Assembly (NCBI GenBank): GCA_964457405.1
Contig: CAYWEP010000012.1
Coordinates: 1 to 22,027, forward strand
Reading direction: 5' to 3'
Source of the DNA: CAYWEP01 sp964457405
GTDB taxonomy: Bacteria; Patescibacteriota; Microgenomatia; Levybacterales; UBA12049
Length of the DNA stretch: 22,027 nucleotides
The notes beneath the pieces are model-generated. The model was not told where the DNA came from, did not search any database, and saw only the letters and a program-made list of their open reading frames with translations. Each line of letters opens with the position of its first letter. Position 1 is the stretch's first letter. Positions 1-5,038 of the stretch are shown piece by piece. Made by a program: the position numbers and the translations under genes.

Positions 1-242
1 AAAATCTGCGTGACCATATGAGTGACTTGGAACTTTTATTCTCCCAGCTTGGTGAAGCTGCCACTACAGAAATTACCAAAACAGAACGCCCCAAAGGATT
101 TGAGAGAAATAAACAAGTCTCAAGGCGTGGAGGTAAAATTGCCGGGGATGCTAGATCTAACCTTGAGAAAGAAACCGGCAGGAAAGTAATCACCTCACAA
201 AATTATTTGCCTAAGAAGCAAAGTAGAAAACCTATAAAATAA
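1..242 (+). CDS. dinD: DinD-like protein, C-terminal fragment
   Basis: The reading frame is open from base 3, so the gene starts outside the window and only about 80 C-terminal residues are present. The fragment reads NLRDHMSDLELLFSQLGEAA and then TTEI, GFERNK, GGKIAGDAR and LEKETGRKV. This is the conserved tail of DinD (DNA-damage-inducible protein D), whose N-terminal part is a Bro-N-like domain. In E. coli DinD disassembles RecA filaments and belongs to the SOS response. The same family is common on mobile elements, so the source could be chromosomal or element-borne. The ATG at 18 is internal and is not the real start. No terminator-like hairpin with a T-run follows the stop. The family call is from motif recall, not a search. 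Confidence 0.75.
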   Translation, partial: NLRDHMSDLELLFSQLGEAATTEITKTERPKGFERNKQVSRRGGKIAGDARSNLEKETGRKVITSQNYLPKKQSRKPIK

Positions 243-371
243 AGCGATCCTTATGGCCAAGATGAATCACCAAATCTGGTGTCAACAATCGTTCCCTTAC
301 AGTTGGGTGCTTTCGTCACAAGAATCATTCGGCAAAAAAATATAACACAAACTTTCTGTTAATTTTTATTA

Positions 372-377
372 TATAAT
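372..377 (+). promoter_or_regulatory. -10 box of the NUDIX gene (probable leaderless start)
   Basis: TATAAT ends 6 bases before the ATG at 384, so transcription would begin at or next to the A of the start codon. There is no Shine-Dalgarno sequence. No good -35 box lies 16-18 bases upstream. Confidence 0.5.
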
Positions 378-383
378 TTCATC

Positions 384-935
384 ATGGCAACAGAGCTAAA
401 CAAAGAGTTAGAAAATCCTATAGACTCCGGTGAATTCGATCCAGATGTGACAGAAAGATACCTTCGAAGAATATTAGAGGGTAATTTAACTAGAGATGAA
501 AACCCATATACGCACTTTTGTATATATTTTGCAGCTTTTGATGCTCTTAAACATAGTGTATTCGTTGGCCATCATAAAAAATCAGGGTTATGGCTTTTTA
601 ATGGTGGACATATTGATAAAGGAGAAAGTCTATCGGAAGCCCTAGAAAGAGAGATTAGTGAAGAGTGGGGAATAAAAATACCGATAGAAGATTTAAAAAA
701 ACCGTTATTACTCACAGTTACAAAAATTCCGCCTAATCAAAAACAAATATGTAAGACTCATTATGATGTCTGGTATTTTGTACCAAGTAGAATAGATACA
801 GCAAGATTTAATCAAGATTTACTCTCAAAAGAATTCTTTGAGAATAGTTGGTTAACTATTCCAGATGCAAGAAGCCGTATAACTGATCCCAGTACGCTTA
901 AAGCTCTGGTATTACTCGAACAAAGGCTCAAATAA
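384..935 (+). CDS. NUDIX hydrolase
   Basis: This 183-residue protein has a complete Nudix box at residues 75-97: G75, five residues, E81, seven residues, R89-E90-I91, then E93-E94 and G96-I97. NUDIX enzymes hydrolyse nucleoside diphosphates linked to another group, using Mg2+ held by the box glutamates. The substrate cannot be read from the sequence. The 50 residues before the fold are unassigned, and the rest fits one NUDIX domain. The gene stands alone. The ATG at 384 is chosen because a TATAAT box ends 6 bases upstream and there is no ribosome binding site, which suggests a leaderless message. Its neighbour dinD is a DNA-damage gene, so nucleotide-pool sanitation is conceivable but is only inference. 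Confidence 0.9.
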   Translation: MATELNKELENPIDSGEFDPDVTERYLRRILEGNLTRDENPYTHFCIYFAAFDALKHSVFVGHHKKSGLWLFNGGHIDKGESLSEALEREISEEWGIKIPIEDLKKPLLLTVTKIPPNQKQICKTHYDVWYFVPSRIDTARFNQDLLSKEFFENSWLTIPDARSRITDPSTLKALVLLEQRLK

Positions 936-1104
936 AAGAAACTCTGCCCCCGTAGATAAATAATAAACTTAAAGCTAGTTCGATCCCCGTTAGGGTATTG
1001 GGTTATAGGATTAAATTTTAGCAAACTTTAGCAATTTTTTGAAGCTAAAATCCACGATTTCGATTAAATTCTTATGGAGCGGGTGAAGGGAATCGGACCC
1101 TCGT

Positions 1105-1126
1105 ACCTGCCTGCCGGCAGGCAGGT
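1105..1126. repeat. 22-bp perfect palindrome in a tRNA variable loop
   Basis: The core is CCTGCCTGCCGGCAGGCAGG, with A before and T after, so all 22 bases are self-complementary about 1115.5. It sits between the anticodon stem (ends 1127) and T stem (starts 1102) of the outer tRNA-Gly. The motif resembles short GC-rich palindromes that I recall from Patescibacteria intergenic regions. Confidence 0.85.
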
Positions 1127-1150
1127 CAACTTTGCCTGCCCGCCGTGCTG

Positions 1151-1221
1151 AGCGGGATACCAGAGTCGAACTGGCGTCTCCACCTTGGAAGGGTGGCATA
1201 CTACCGCTGTACTAATCCCGC
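1151..1221 (-). tRNA. tRNA-Gly(TCC), nested inside another tRNA-Gly
   Basis: The cloverleaf is complete. The acceptor is GCGGGAT (1221-1215) with ATCCCGC (1158-1152). The D stem is GTAC/GTAT, the anticodon stem CCACC/GGTGG around loop CTTCCAA (anticodon TCC), the variable loop AGAC, and the T stem GCCAG/CTGGT around TTCGACT. The discriminator is T1151. CCA is not encoded; the next bases are CAG. There is no promoter between its 5' end and the surrounding tRNA-Gly half, so it should share that transcript. It is flanked by GCCTGCC (1233-1227) and GGCAGGC (1140-1134). These pair and place this tRNA at the tip of the extended anticodon arm of the outer tRNA. Confidence 0.9.
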
Positions 1222-1284
1222 ACTTCGGCAGGCGGGGAAAAGTTGTGTTCTGCCATTGAACTACACCCGCGTGTACTGCTACAG

Positions 1285-1313
1285 ATTGTAGCTAAAAACG
1301 GATGTAATTGCAA
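1285..1313 (-). promoter_or_regulatory. Promoter of the interrupted tRNA-Gly
   Basis: On the minus strand TTGCAA (1313-1308), a 17-base spacer and TACAAT (1290-1285) match the sigma70 consensus well. The start would fall around 1278, a few bases before the tRNA 5' end at 1270. The -10 box sits within the small inverted repeat GCTACA-GAT-TGTAGC (1278-1292). Confidence 0.65.
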
Positions 1314-1354
1314 AGTATTGCTCTGATTCATTTTACCCTAATTAGCCTACGCTA

Positions 1355-1363
1355 TGGTATAAT
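1355..1363 (+). promoter_or_regulatory. Extended -10 promoter of tRNA-Leu
   Basis: TGG immediately before TATAAT (1358-1363) makes an extended -10 element, 14 bases before the tRNA-Leu 5' end. No good -35 box is visible. The downstream tRNA-Pro genes show no promoter of their own and may be co-transcribed. Confidence 0.6.
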
Positions 1364-1377
1364 TTCAATACATTTTA

Positions 1378-1464
1378 GCCGCGGTGGTGGAATGGCAGAC
1401 ACGAGGGCCTTAAGAGCCTTTGTCCGCTCTAACGGACGTGAGAGTTCGACTCTCTCTCGCGGCA
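1378..1464 (+). tRNA. tRNA-Leu(TAA)
   Basis: This is a class II tRNA with a long variable arm. The acceptor is GCCGCGG with TCGCGGC and one G-T pair. The anticodon loop CTTAAGA gives anticodon TAA. The variable stem is GTCCG/CGGAC. The T stem is GAGAG/CTCTC around TTCGACT, and the discriminator is A1464. CCA is not encoded. This gene is uninterrupted, unlike its Gly and Pro neighbours. Confidence 0.93.
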
Positions 1465-1586
1465 CACCTGCAGAGCAGAATATTTTATTCTTCGAGCAAG
1501 TGAAACGCGTCGAGAAGTTATAGTTTACGCTGAGGAGCAGCTCGCAGTGAACTCGCTGTGAACTGACGAAACGGGGAGTAGCTCAG

Positions 1587-1601
1587 TCCCGCTTTGCGGG
1601 A
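1587..1601 (+). repeat. Small GC hairpin inside a tRNA D loop
   Basis: TCCCGC-TTT-GCGGGA is a perfect 6-bp hairpin between D-stem strands GCTC (1581-1584) and GAGC (1604-1607). Related CCCGC...GCGGG hairpins occur around the nested tRNA-Gly and at 3403-3421. Confidence 0.7.
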
Positions 1602-1623
1602 TCGAGCATTTCTAAGTTTTTTC
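1600..1623 (+). repeat. Left arm of an inverted repeat around tRNA-Pro
   Basis: This arm contains GATC, AGCATTTCT and GTTTTTTC. It pairs with GAAAAAAC, AGAAATGCT and GATT at 1930-1953, giving about 21 base pairs with small bulges. The last C of the arm is base 1 of the nested tRNA-Pro, so that tRNA sits directly on the end of the stem. Confidence 0.7.
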
Positions 1624-1695
1624 GGGGTGTAGTTCAGTTGGTAGAATGCGCGGTTTGGGACCGTGAGGTCGCCCGTTCGAGTCGGGCCACCCCGA
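1623..1695 (+). tRNA. tRNA-Pro(TGG)
   Basis: The cloverleaf is complete. The acceptor is CGGGGTG (1623-1629) with CACCCCG (1688-1694). The D stem is GTTC/GAAT, the anticodon stem CGCGG/CCGTG around loop TTTGGGA (anticodon TGG), the variable loop AGGTC, and the T stem GCCCG/CGGGC around TTCGAGT. The discriminator is A1695, and CCA is not encoded. The gene lies inside the interrupted tRNA-Pro-like gene. Its last 24 bases (1674-1697) recur with two mismatches after the gap at 1906-1929. Confidence 0.93.
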
Positions 1696-1697
1696 CT
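1674..1697 (+). repeat. Direct repeat at the tRNA-Pro 3' end, copy 1 (att-like)
   Basis: The 24 bases covering the T-arm and acceptor end of tRNA-Pro match 1906-1929 at 22 positions. A second copy of a tRNA 3' end separated by foreign-looking sequence is the usual trace of an integrative element that uses the tRNA as attachment site. The bases between the copies (1698-1895) are not tRNA-like. Confidence 0.55.
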
Positions 1698-1895
1698 AGG
1701 TAACTGATGTCGAGATCTGGATTACCGCAAATTGTGTTTATTTGTCCTTTTGTAACCTCCGGAAGCCTTGTAGAGGGGTCGTTTGGTACTTTCGGCTGAT
1801 TATCTAATTCATTCGGCTGGTCGTTATTATCCACGACCTAAGTATATCAATTCTTGGCTTAATTAATATTCGTGTTGCAATAATTCGGTTTTGTT

Positions 1896-1905
1896 NNNNN
1901 NNNNN
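1896..1905. other. Assembly gap (10 N)
   Basis: Ten N in a row join two contigs, and the true gap length is unknown. The inverted repeat arms on both sides (1600-1623 and 1930-1953) suggest that the two contigs do belong together. Confidence 0.98.
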
Positions 1906-1929
1906 CGTACGAGTCGGGACACCCCGACT
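1906..1929 (+). repeat. Direct repeat at a tRNA-Pro 3' end, copy 2 (att-like)
   Basis: This is the second copy of the tRNA-Pro 3' end, just after the gap, with mismatches at 1909 and 1919. Unlike copy 1, it is followed directly by the A-rich right arm of the inverted repeat. It may therefore be the original tRNA end, while copy 1 came with an inserted element. Confidence 0.55.
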
Positions 1930-1953
1930 GAAAAAACAAGAAATGCTAAGATT
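1930..1953 (+). repeat. Right arm of the inverted repeat around tRNA-Pro
   Basis: GAAAAAAC (1930-1937) pairs with 1616-1623, AGAAATGCT (1939-1947) with 1605-1613, and GATT (1950-1953) with 1600-1603. Confidence 0.7.
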
Positions 1954-2096
1954 CTCTAGAGCGAGCGACAAAGGTGGGACCGTGAGGTCGGAGGTTCAAG
2001 TCCTCTCTCCCCGACATTTTCAAATTCCTTAGGTTGGAAGCTATTCAACACCCGGTGTTGGTCATGTTGGTTTTATTTATATTCACAAACATTTCT

Positions 2097-2144
2097 GCGA
2101 AGCTGCTCGACCTTCCAGGTGCGAAGCTGCTCGACCTTCCAGGT
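2097..2144 (+). repeat. Two tandem copies of a 24-bp unit
   Basis: The unit at 2097-2120, beginning GCGAAGCTGCTCG and ending CTTCCAGGT, is repeated exactly at 2121-2144. The end of the second copy with the next bases forms the hairpin CGACCT-TCC-AGGTCG. The 260 bases from the tRNA region to the next gene hold nothing else clear. The open frame across the repeat has no start signal and no recognisable content. Confidence 0.85.
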
Positions 2145-2275
2145 CGCGATCATATTATTTTCTGCTATAATTCAATGTTACCTAGTAGCTCGCTGCTGGG
2201 TTATTCATTGATAGATTAAAACTCTTCTAATCTTTTATGTTATATTAAAATTAGAATACATTTACTGAATGCAAT

Positions 2276-3289
2276 ATGGATAATACAGGTATAGAAAATG
2301 CAGTAATTTCAAATGAAGGAATGGGTGAAAAAATTAGAAAACCGGAAATAACATTTGATAAATCTGGCACTACGATTATATATAGAAATCTTCAACTTAA
2401 TGCTGATAATCCAATAAGTTCTGAAGTTACGGTTGTTGTTCAAAAACACCCAACAACTTTATTAGAAGGAAAAAGTTACGCTAGTAATACCATTTTAATT
2501 GATGGTGAAACTGAACGAATGTCTGAAATGGCTTCCCAAGCTGAAGCCTTAAAAGCTGTTCCGGAAACTCAACGACCTAGAGCTGTACTTGATCTGTTAA
2601 GAAGCAACGTTCATTACGCTTATGATGATGTTGTAGAAACTGTTTCTAAATCCGACCCAGAACTGGCTTCTTGGATAACATTAAATACTGGGGTCAACGC
2701 TAGCGCTTCTAACGTTCCACTTTCAGAACTTATAGATAAAGGACACGGTGTTTGTAGACATTTAGCTGTGGCTTACTTATGGCTTGCCCAGAAAGCAGGA
2801 TTAGTAGGAACTTTAATGGTAAGTGATTATGGTGGGGTAAAGAATGTAAAAAGAATAGATACAGGAGAACAACTTTTCAAATCAGTTGAAGTTGGTCAAC
2901 CTTTACCCGCACACGCTTGGACAGAAATAAAGACAAATGATGGACAATGGATACCTGTTGACCCATCTGTAAAATTAGTTGGCGATACTGAAGAAGGACT
3001 AGCAACATTTCGTGAAGCCGGCTACGAAGGAATCTGGGGTTATGGTATTGAAACTAATGCAGAACCTGCTGAGTTACTTCCTAATAGTACAAGAATGACT
3101 TTGGCACCTGCTCAACCAACTGCTGAAGCTAAATTTTCTATGATTCTAAAAAGTACAAAACCAACAATTCGTTTATTCAAAGAAAATTTGCCCCCAACAA
3201 ATACACCTTATTCAGGGGAAGGTAAGCTGCAAATCAACACAACACAAAATTCAGGAATTGTAAATCTCTCATTAGTATCAGTTAAATAA
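2276..3289 (+). CDS. Transglutaminase-fold (cysteine protease-like) protein
   Basis: This 337-residue protein carries the catalytic triad of the transglutaminase-like superfamily. The cysteine is C160 in GHGVCRHLA, the histidine H213 in PAHAWTEI, and the aspartate D229 in WIPVDPS, with the usual order and spacing. Bacterial members act mainly as proteases or peptide amidases, though some are inactive. No signal peptide or membrane segment is visible, so it is probably cytoplasmic, which is less common for the family. Residues 1-100 and the tail after about 265 are beta-rich-looking flanks of unknown function. The tail has low-complexity Thr/Pro/Asn stretches. A possible -10 box TAGAAT (2252-2257) would leave a leader of roughly 12 bases without a Shine-Dalgarno site. 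The gene stands alone and its substrate is unknown. Confidence 0.8.
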   Translation: MDNTGIENAVISNEGMGEKIRKPEITFDKSGTTIIYRNLQLNADNPISSEVTVVVQKHPTTLLEGKSYASNTILIDGETERMSEMASQAEALKAVPETQRPRAVLDLLRSNVHYAYDDVVETVSKSDPELASWITLNTGVNASASNVPLSELIDKGHGVCRHLAVAYLWLAQKAGLVGTLMVSDYGGVKNVKRIDTGEQLFKSVEVGQPLPAHAWTEIKTNDGQWIPVDPSVKLVGDTEEGLATFREAGYEGIWGYGIETNAEPAELLPNSTRMTLAPAQPTAEAKFSMILKSTKPTIRLFKENLPPTNTPYSGEGKLQINTTQNSGIVNLSLVSVK

Positions 3290-3616
3290 ACACCAATTAA
3301 ATTGAAAAAAGTGTATTAATTTTCGTTAAAATACAAGGGAGTAAAAAGTTTTCGCGCACGGGAGGGCGGGGCAAGAAAACATTAAATTGTTTTTTGGTTT
3401 CCGTCCCGCTGCAAGCGGGACTATAAATAAAAAAATCGCGCGCATTCTGTCTTCGTCTTTGCAAAAAATACATAGAGCGAGGCCGAAGGCCGAGCGGATA
3501 GAAGGCGGCGCGAAAAGGGGCGCGCCGCCTACCTTTGCGAAAACGAAGTTCGGATTTTTCGATAAAGGTCGACTAGATTTTGACAAGCTCTGCAATTCTA
3601 TTTATACTTTTATAAC
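3290..3616 (+). other. Repeat-rich intergenic region without a credible gene
   Basis: The region holds several hairpins: GTCCCGCT-GCA-AGCGGGAC (3403-3421), GGCC-GAA-GGCC (3481-3491), and a 10-bp GC-only-type stem AGGCGGCGCG/CGCGCCGCCT (3503-3512 with 3521-3530). Base composition changes sharply from AT-rich to GC-rich. Open frames on both strands here translate to Ala/Arg/Phe-rich peptides with no start signals, as expected from repeats and not from genes. A promoter for the next gene lies at its right end. Confidence 0.65.
3580..3608 (+). promoter_or_regulatory. Near-consensus promoter of the HXXEE gene (leaderless)
   Basis: TTGACA (3580-3585), a 17-base spacer and TATACT (3603-3608) form an almost perfect sigma70 promoter. 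The ATG at 3617 follows the -10 box by 8 bases, so the transcript should start on or just before the start codon. Confidence 0.75.
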
Positions 3617-4015
3617 ATGCCCAAAATTTCTTCAAAACTTAAGACTCTTTTTTATCTGACTTTTTTTATCTTCCTCGCGCATACGATCGAGGAATATTTC
3701 ACCCTCTATGTCTCAAATACAACTGTACAATACGCATCTTCTTTAGATCTCTCGAATCAGAATAAATTTGTAGTCATAGAGATCCTAGTCATACTGTTAT
3801 TTCTTGGCGCAATCTATATGATTCGAAGAAATCGCATGCCCTTTTTCTTTATGCTCATTTTTGGCCTCTTTTATATTTTCCAGCTTGAACATATCACCGG
3901 CGCAATTAACTTTAGAGCGTATTATCCCGGTCTTGCTACTGGACTGCTTATTAACGGTATTGGGATTTTTTATTGGCTGGAACTTGTAAAAAGCAGGACA
4001 CCCGCAAAACATTAG
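3617..4015 (+). CDS. HXXEE-motif integral membrane protein
   Basis: This 132-residue protein has about four membrane segments: near residues 10-27, 51-69, 74-92 and 103-123. The first contains AHTIEEYF, with H22, E25 and E26 matching the HXXEE signature of a bacterial family of unknown function. A second conserved-looking patch, LEH followed by YYPGLATGL, lies in the last two segments. The His and Glu residues could bind a metal, but no reaction is established for the family. A near-consensus promoter fixes the start 8 bases after the -10 box, with no ribosome binding site. The stop overlaps the stop of the convergent carboxypeptidase gene by 4 bases (4012-4015), which leaves no room for a terminator between them. 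Confidence 0.8.
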   Translation: MPKISSKLKTLFYLTFFIFLAHTIEEYFTLYVSNTTVQYASSLDLSNQNKFVVIEILVILLFLGAIYMIRRNRMPFFFMLIFGLFYIFQLEHITGAINFRAYYPGLATGLLINGIGIFYWLELVKSRTPAKH

Positions 4016-4983
4016 CTGTGATTTGGGGGCGTGACACCGAGTTTTTTGAGCGAGTAGTCAAGCATCTCTTTCATTTCCTGCCTCCTGTTTTCAGAACCCA
4101 AAAGCACTCCTATGATCCTGTGCCCGCCGAATTCAAGGTAGGTAACAAGGCAGAGCCCTGCTTCGGGCGTATAGCCTGTTTTTATACCCTTGACACCAGG
4201 GTATGACGAGATAAGATTTGTTTCGTTTTGCAGATAGTATTCACCGTGTGTCGCTGTCGCCGGTATAATTTTTTCAAAAGTTGACGTTATGGTAAGAAAC
4301 TCGGGAAAGGTATCAACGGCATACTTGGTTATCACCAGTAAATCATGTGCGGTTGTATATTGATTGCCATCGCCCTGCAGACCGGACGGGTTGGTAAAAT
4401 GCGTGTCTGTCAGCCCGAGGGCTTTTGCCTTATCATTCATTGCTTTTATAAACCCGCTGCGACCGCTTGGGTAGAAACTTGCAAGCACCTCAGCAGCATC
4501 ATTGCCTGAACGCAACAGCAGTCCATAGAGTAATTCTTCCTGACTGAGCACTTCACTTGCTACTAACCCCATGGTATTTTCCCCAACAAGATGTTTTTCT
4601 CCCACTCTATACTTGTCATCAGTCTTTTTGTTTTCCAAAGCGACGATTGCGGTCATGATCTTTGTTAAAGATGCCATTGGGAGTTTCTCTTGAGCGTTTT
4701 TTTCATACAACGTTCTCTCTGTTGTGAGGTCATACATGACCACTGATCTCGCAGTTATTTGTGCTGCGCTATCCTTACCGCCTATCGCTTCAATAATCGG
4801 AGCCCAGATATCAAGAAGCGTTACTTGCTTATTTGTTTTCCGCGTTAAGAAATCCGGCAGGGGAGATGTCACTGCAATTGCCTTATCCCGTGATGGTGTA
4901 AAAACCCAGAAGAGAAGCGCGAAGAGGATAGAGAGAAAGATGGTGGTGATTACATAAGAAAACCAGCTCATCGGTTTTTTCAT
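4012..4983 (-). CDS. D-alanyl-D-alanine carboxypeptidase (PBP5-like, family S11)
   Basis: All three active-site motifs of penicillin-binding S11 peptidases are present: S105-L-T-K108 (SxxK, nucleophile S105), S159-G-N161 (SxN) and K268-T-G270. The enzyme removes the terminal D-Ala from peptidoglycan pentapeptides outside the membrane. At 323 residues it is shorter than DacA, because the C-terminal beta domain and membrane-attachment helix are absent. Anchoring instead comes from an N-terminal membrane segment (about residues 8-27) followed by a linker. The start at 4983 overlaps a possible -10 sequence TATCAT (4987-4982). Translation may really start at Met5, which would be about 10 bases downstream of that box. 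The gene shares 4 bases of overlapping stop with the HXXEE gene. Confidence 0.92.
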   Translation of the reverse strand: MKKPMSWFSYVITTIFLSILFALLFWVFTPSRDKAIAVTSPLPDFLTRKTNKQVTLLDIWAPIIEAIGGKDSAAQITARSVVMYDLTTERTLYEKNAQEKLPMASLTKIMTAIVALENKKTDDKYRVGEKHLVGENTMGLVASEVLSQEELLYGLLLRSGNDAAEVLASFYPSGRSGFIKAMNDKAKALGLTDTHFTNPSGLQGDGNQYTTAHDLLVITKYAVDTFPEFLTITSTFEKIIPATATHGEYYLQNETNLISSYPGVKGIKTGYTPEAGLCLVTYLEFGGHRIIGVLLGSENRRQEMKEMLDYSLKKLGVTPPNHS

Positions 4984-5002
4984 GATAACATGACTCTACA
5001 AT

Positions 5003-5032
5003 TTAGACAAACATGCTTGGATGAACTATACT
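5003..5032 (+). promoter_or_regulatory. Promoter of the EEP-family gene (leaderless)
   Basis: TTAGAC (5003-5008), an 18-base spacer and TATACT (5027-5032) lie immediately upstream. The ATG at 5039 follows the -10 box by 6 bases and there is no Shine-Dalgarno site. Confidence 0.6.
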
Positions 5033-5038
5033 TAAGCT

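Larger units (their letters stand above)
1075..1270 (-). tRNA. tRNA-Gly, interrupted in the anticodon loop by a second tRNA
   Basis: Read on the minus strand, a full set of tRNA arms is present. The acceptor pairs GCGGGTG (1270-1264) with CACCCGC (1085-1079). The D stem is GTTC/GAAC, the anticodon stem is CAACT (1245-1241) with AGTTG (1131-1127), and the T stem is GAGGG/CCCTT around loop TCCGATT. Discriminator T1078 is followed by an encoded CCA (1077-1075). The anticodon loop holds about 102 extra bases that contain a complete tRNA-Gly(TCC). Removing 1235-1134 would restore loop TTTCCAA, anticodon TCC. The variable loop also carries a 20-base palindrome; without it the loop would be ATAC. 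A promoter matching the consensus lies just upstream (1285-1313). What is seen is the pairing. Processing by excision is inferred, and an inactive gene or assembly error remains possible. Confidence 0.6.
1572..2014 (+). tRNA. Interrupted tRNA-Pro-like gene surrounding another tRNA-Pro
   Basis: A 5' part (CGGGGAG at 1572-1578, TA, GCTC, AG) and a distant 3' part match a single tRNA-Pro. In the 3' part, TGGGA carries anticodon TGG at 1975-1977. It is followed by CCGTG, AGGTC, T stem GGAGG/CCTCT around TTCAAGT, acceptor CTCCCCG at 2007-2013 and discriminator A2014. The two acceptor strands pair over all 7 bases, and C1-G72 is typical of bacterial tRNA-Pro. Between the parts are a hairpin in the D loop, an imperfect inverted repeat, a complete tRNA-Pro(TGG), about 200 other bases and an assembly gap. 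The 5' strand of the anticodon stem (around 1969-1974) does not pair cleanly. The gene may therefore be a degenerate copy or need unusual processing. CCA is not encoded. Confidence 0.4.

Noticed and set aside
936..1074. A tRNA remnant suggested by GTTCGATCCCC at 978-988 and CCCCCGTAG at about 947-955
   Set aside because: The T-loop-like sequence has no pairing stem, and no D or anticodon arm can be built, so it does not support a tRNA.
1634..1834. A 66-residue minus-strand frame as a normal gene
   Set aside because: Its last third (VARLERATSRSQ) is the familiar translation of a tRNA read backwards. The upstream part has a promoter but no recognisable family, so it is only mentioned with the att-like repeats.
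2097..2144. A CRISPR array
   Set aside because: Only two directly adjacent copies exist, with no spacers and no cas genes in the window.
2034..2219. A 61-residue plus-strand frame
   Set aside because: It spans the 24-bp tandem repeat, giving a duplicated peptide, and has no promoter or ribosome binding site at its start.
3326..3659. Overlapping open frames of 89-90 residues on both strands
   Set aside because: They lie over GC-rich hairpins, have biased Ala/Arg/Pro/Phe composition and no start signals. The plus-strand one also runs over the promoter and start of the HXXEE gene.
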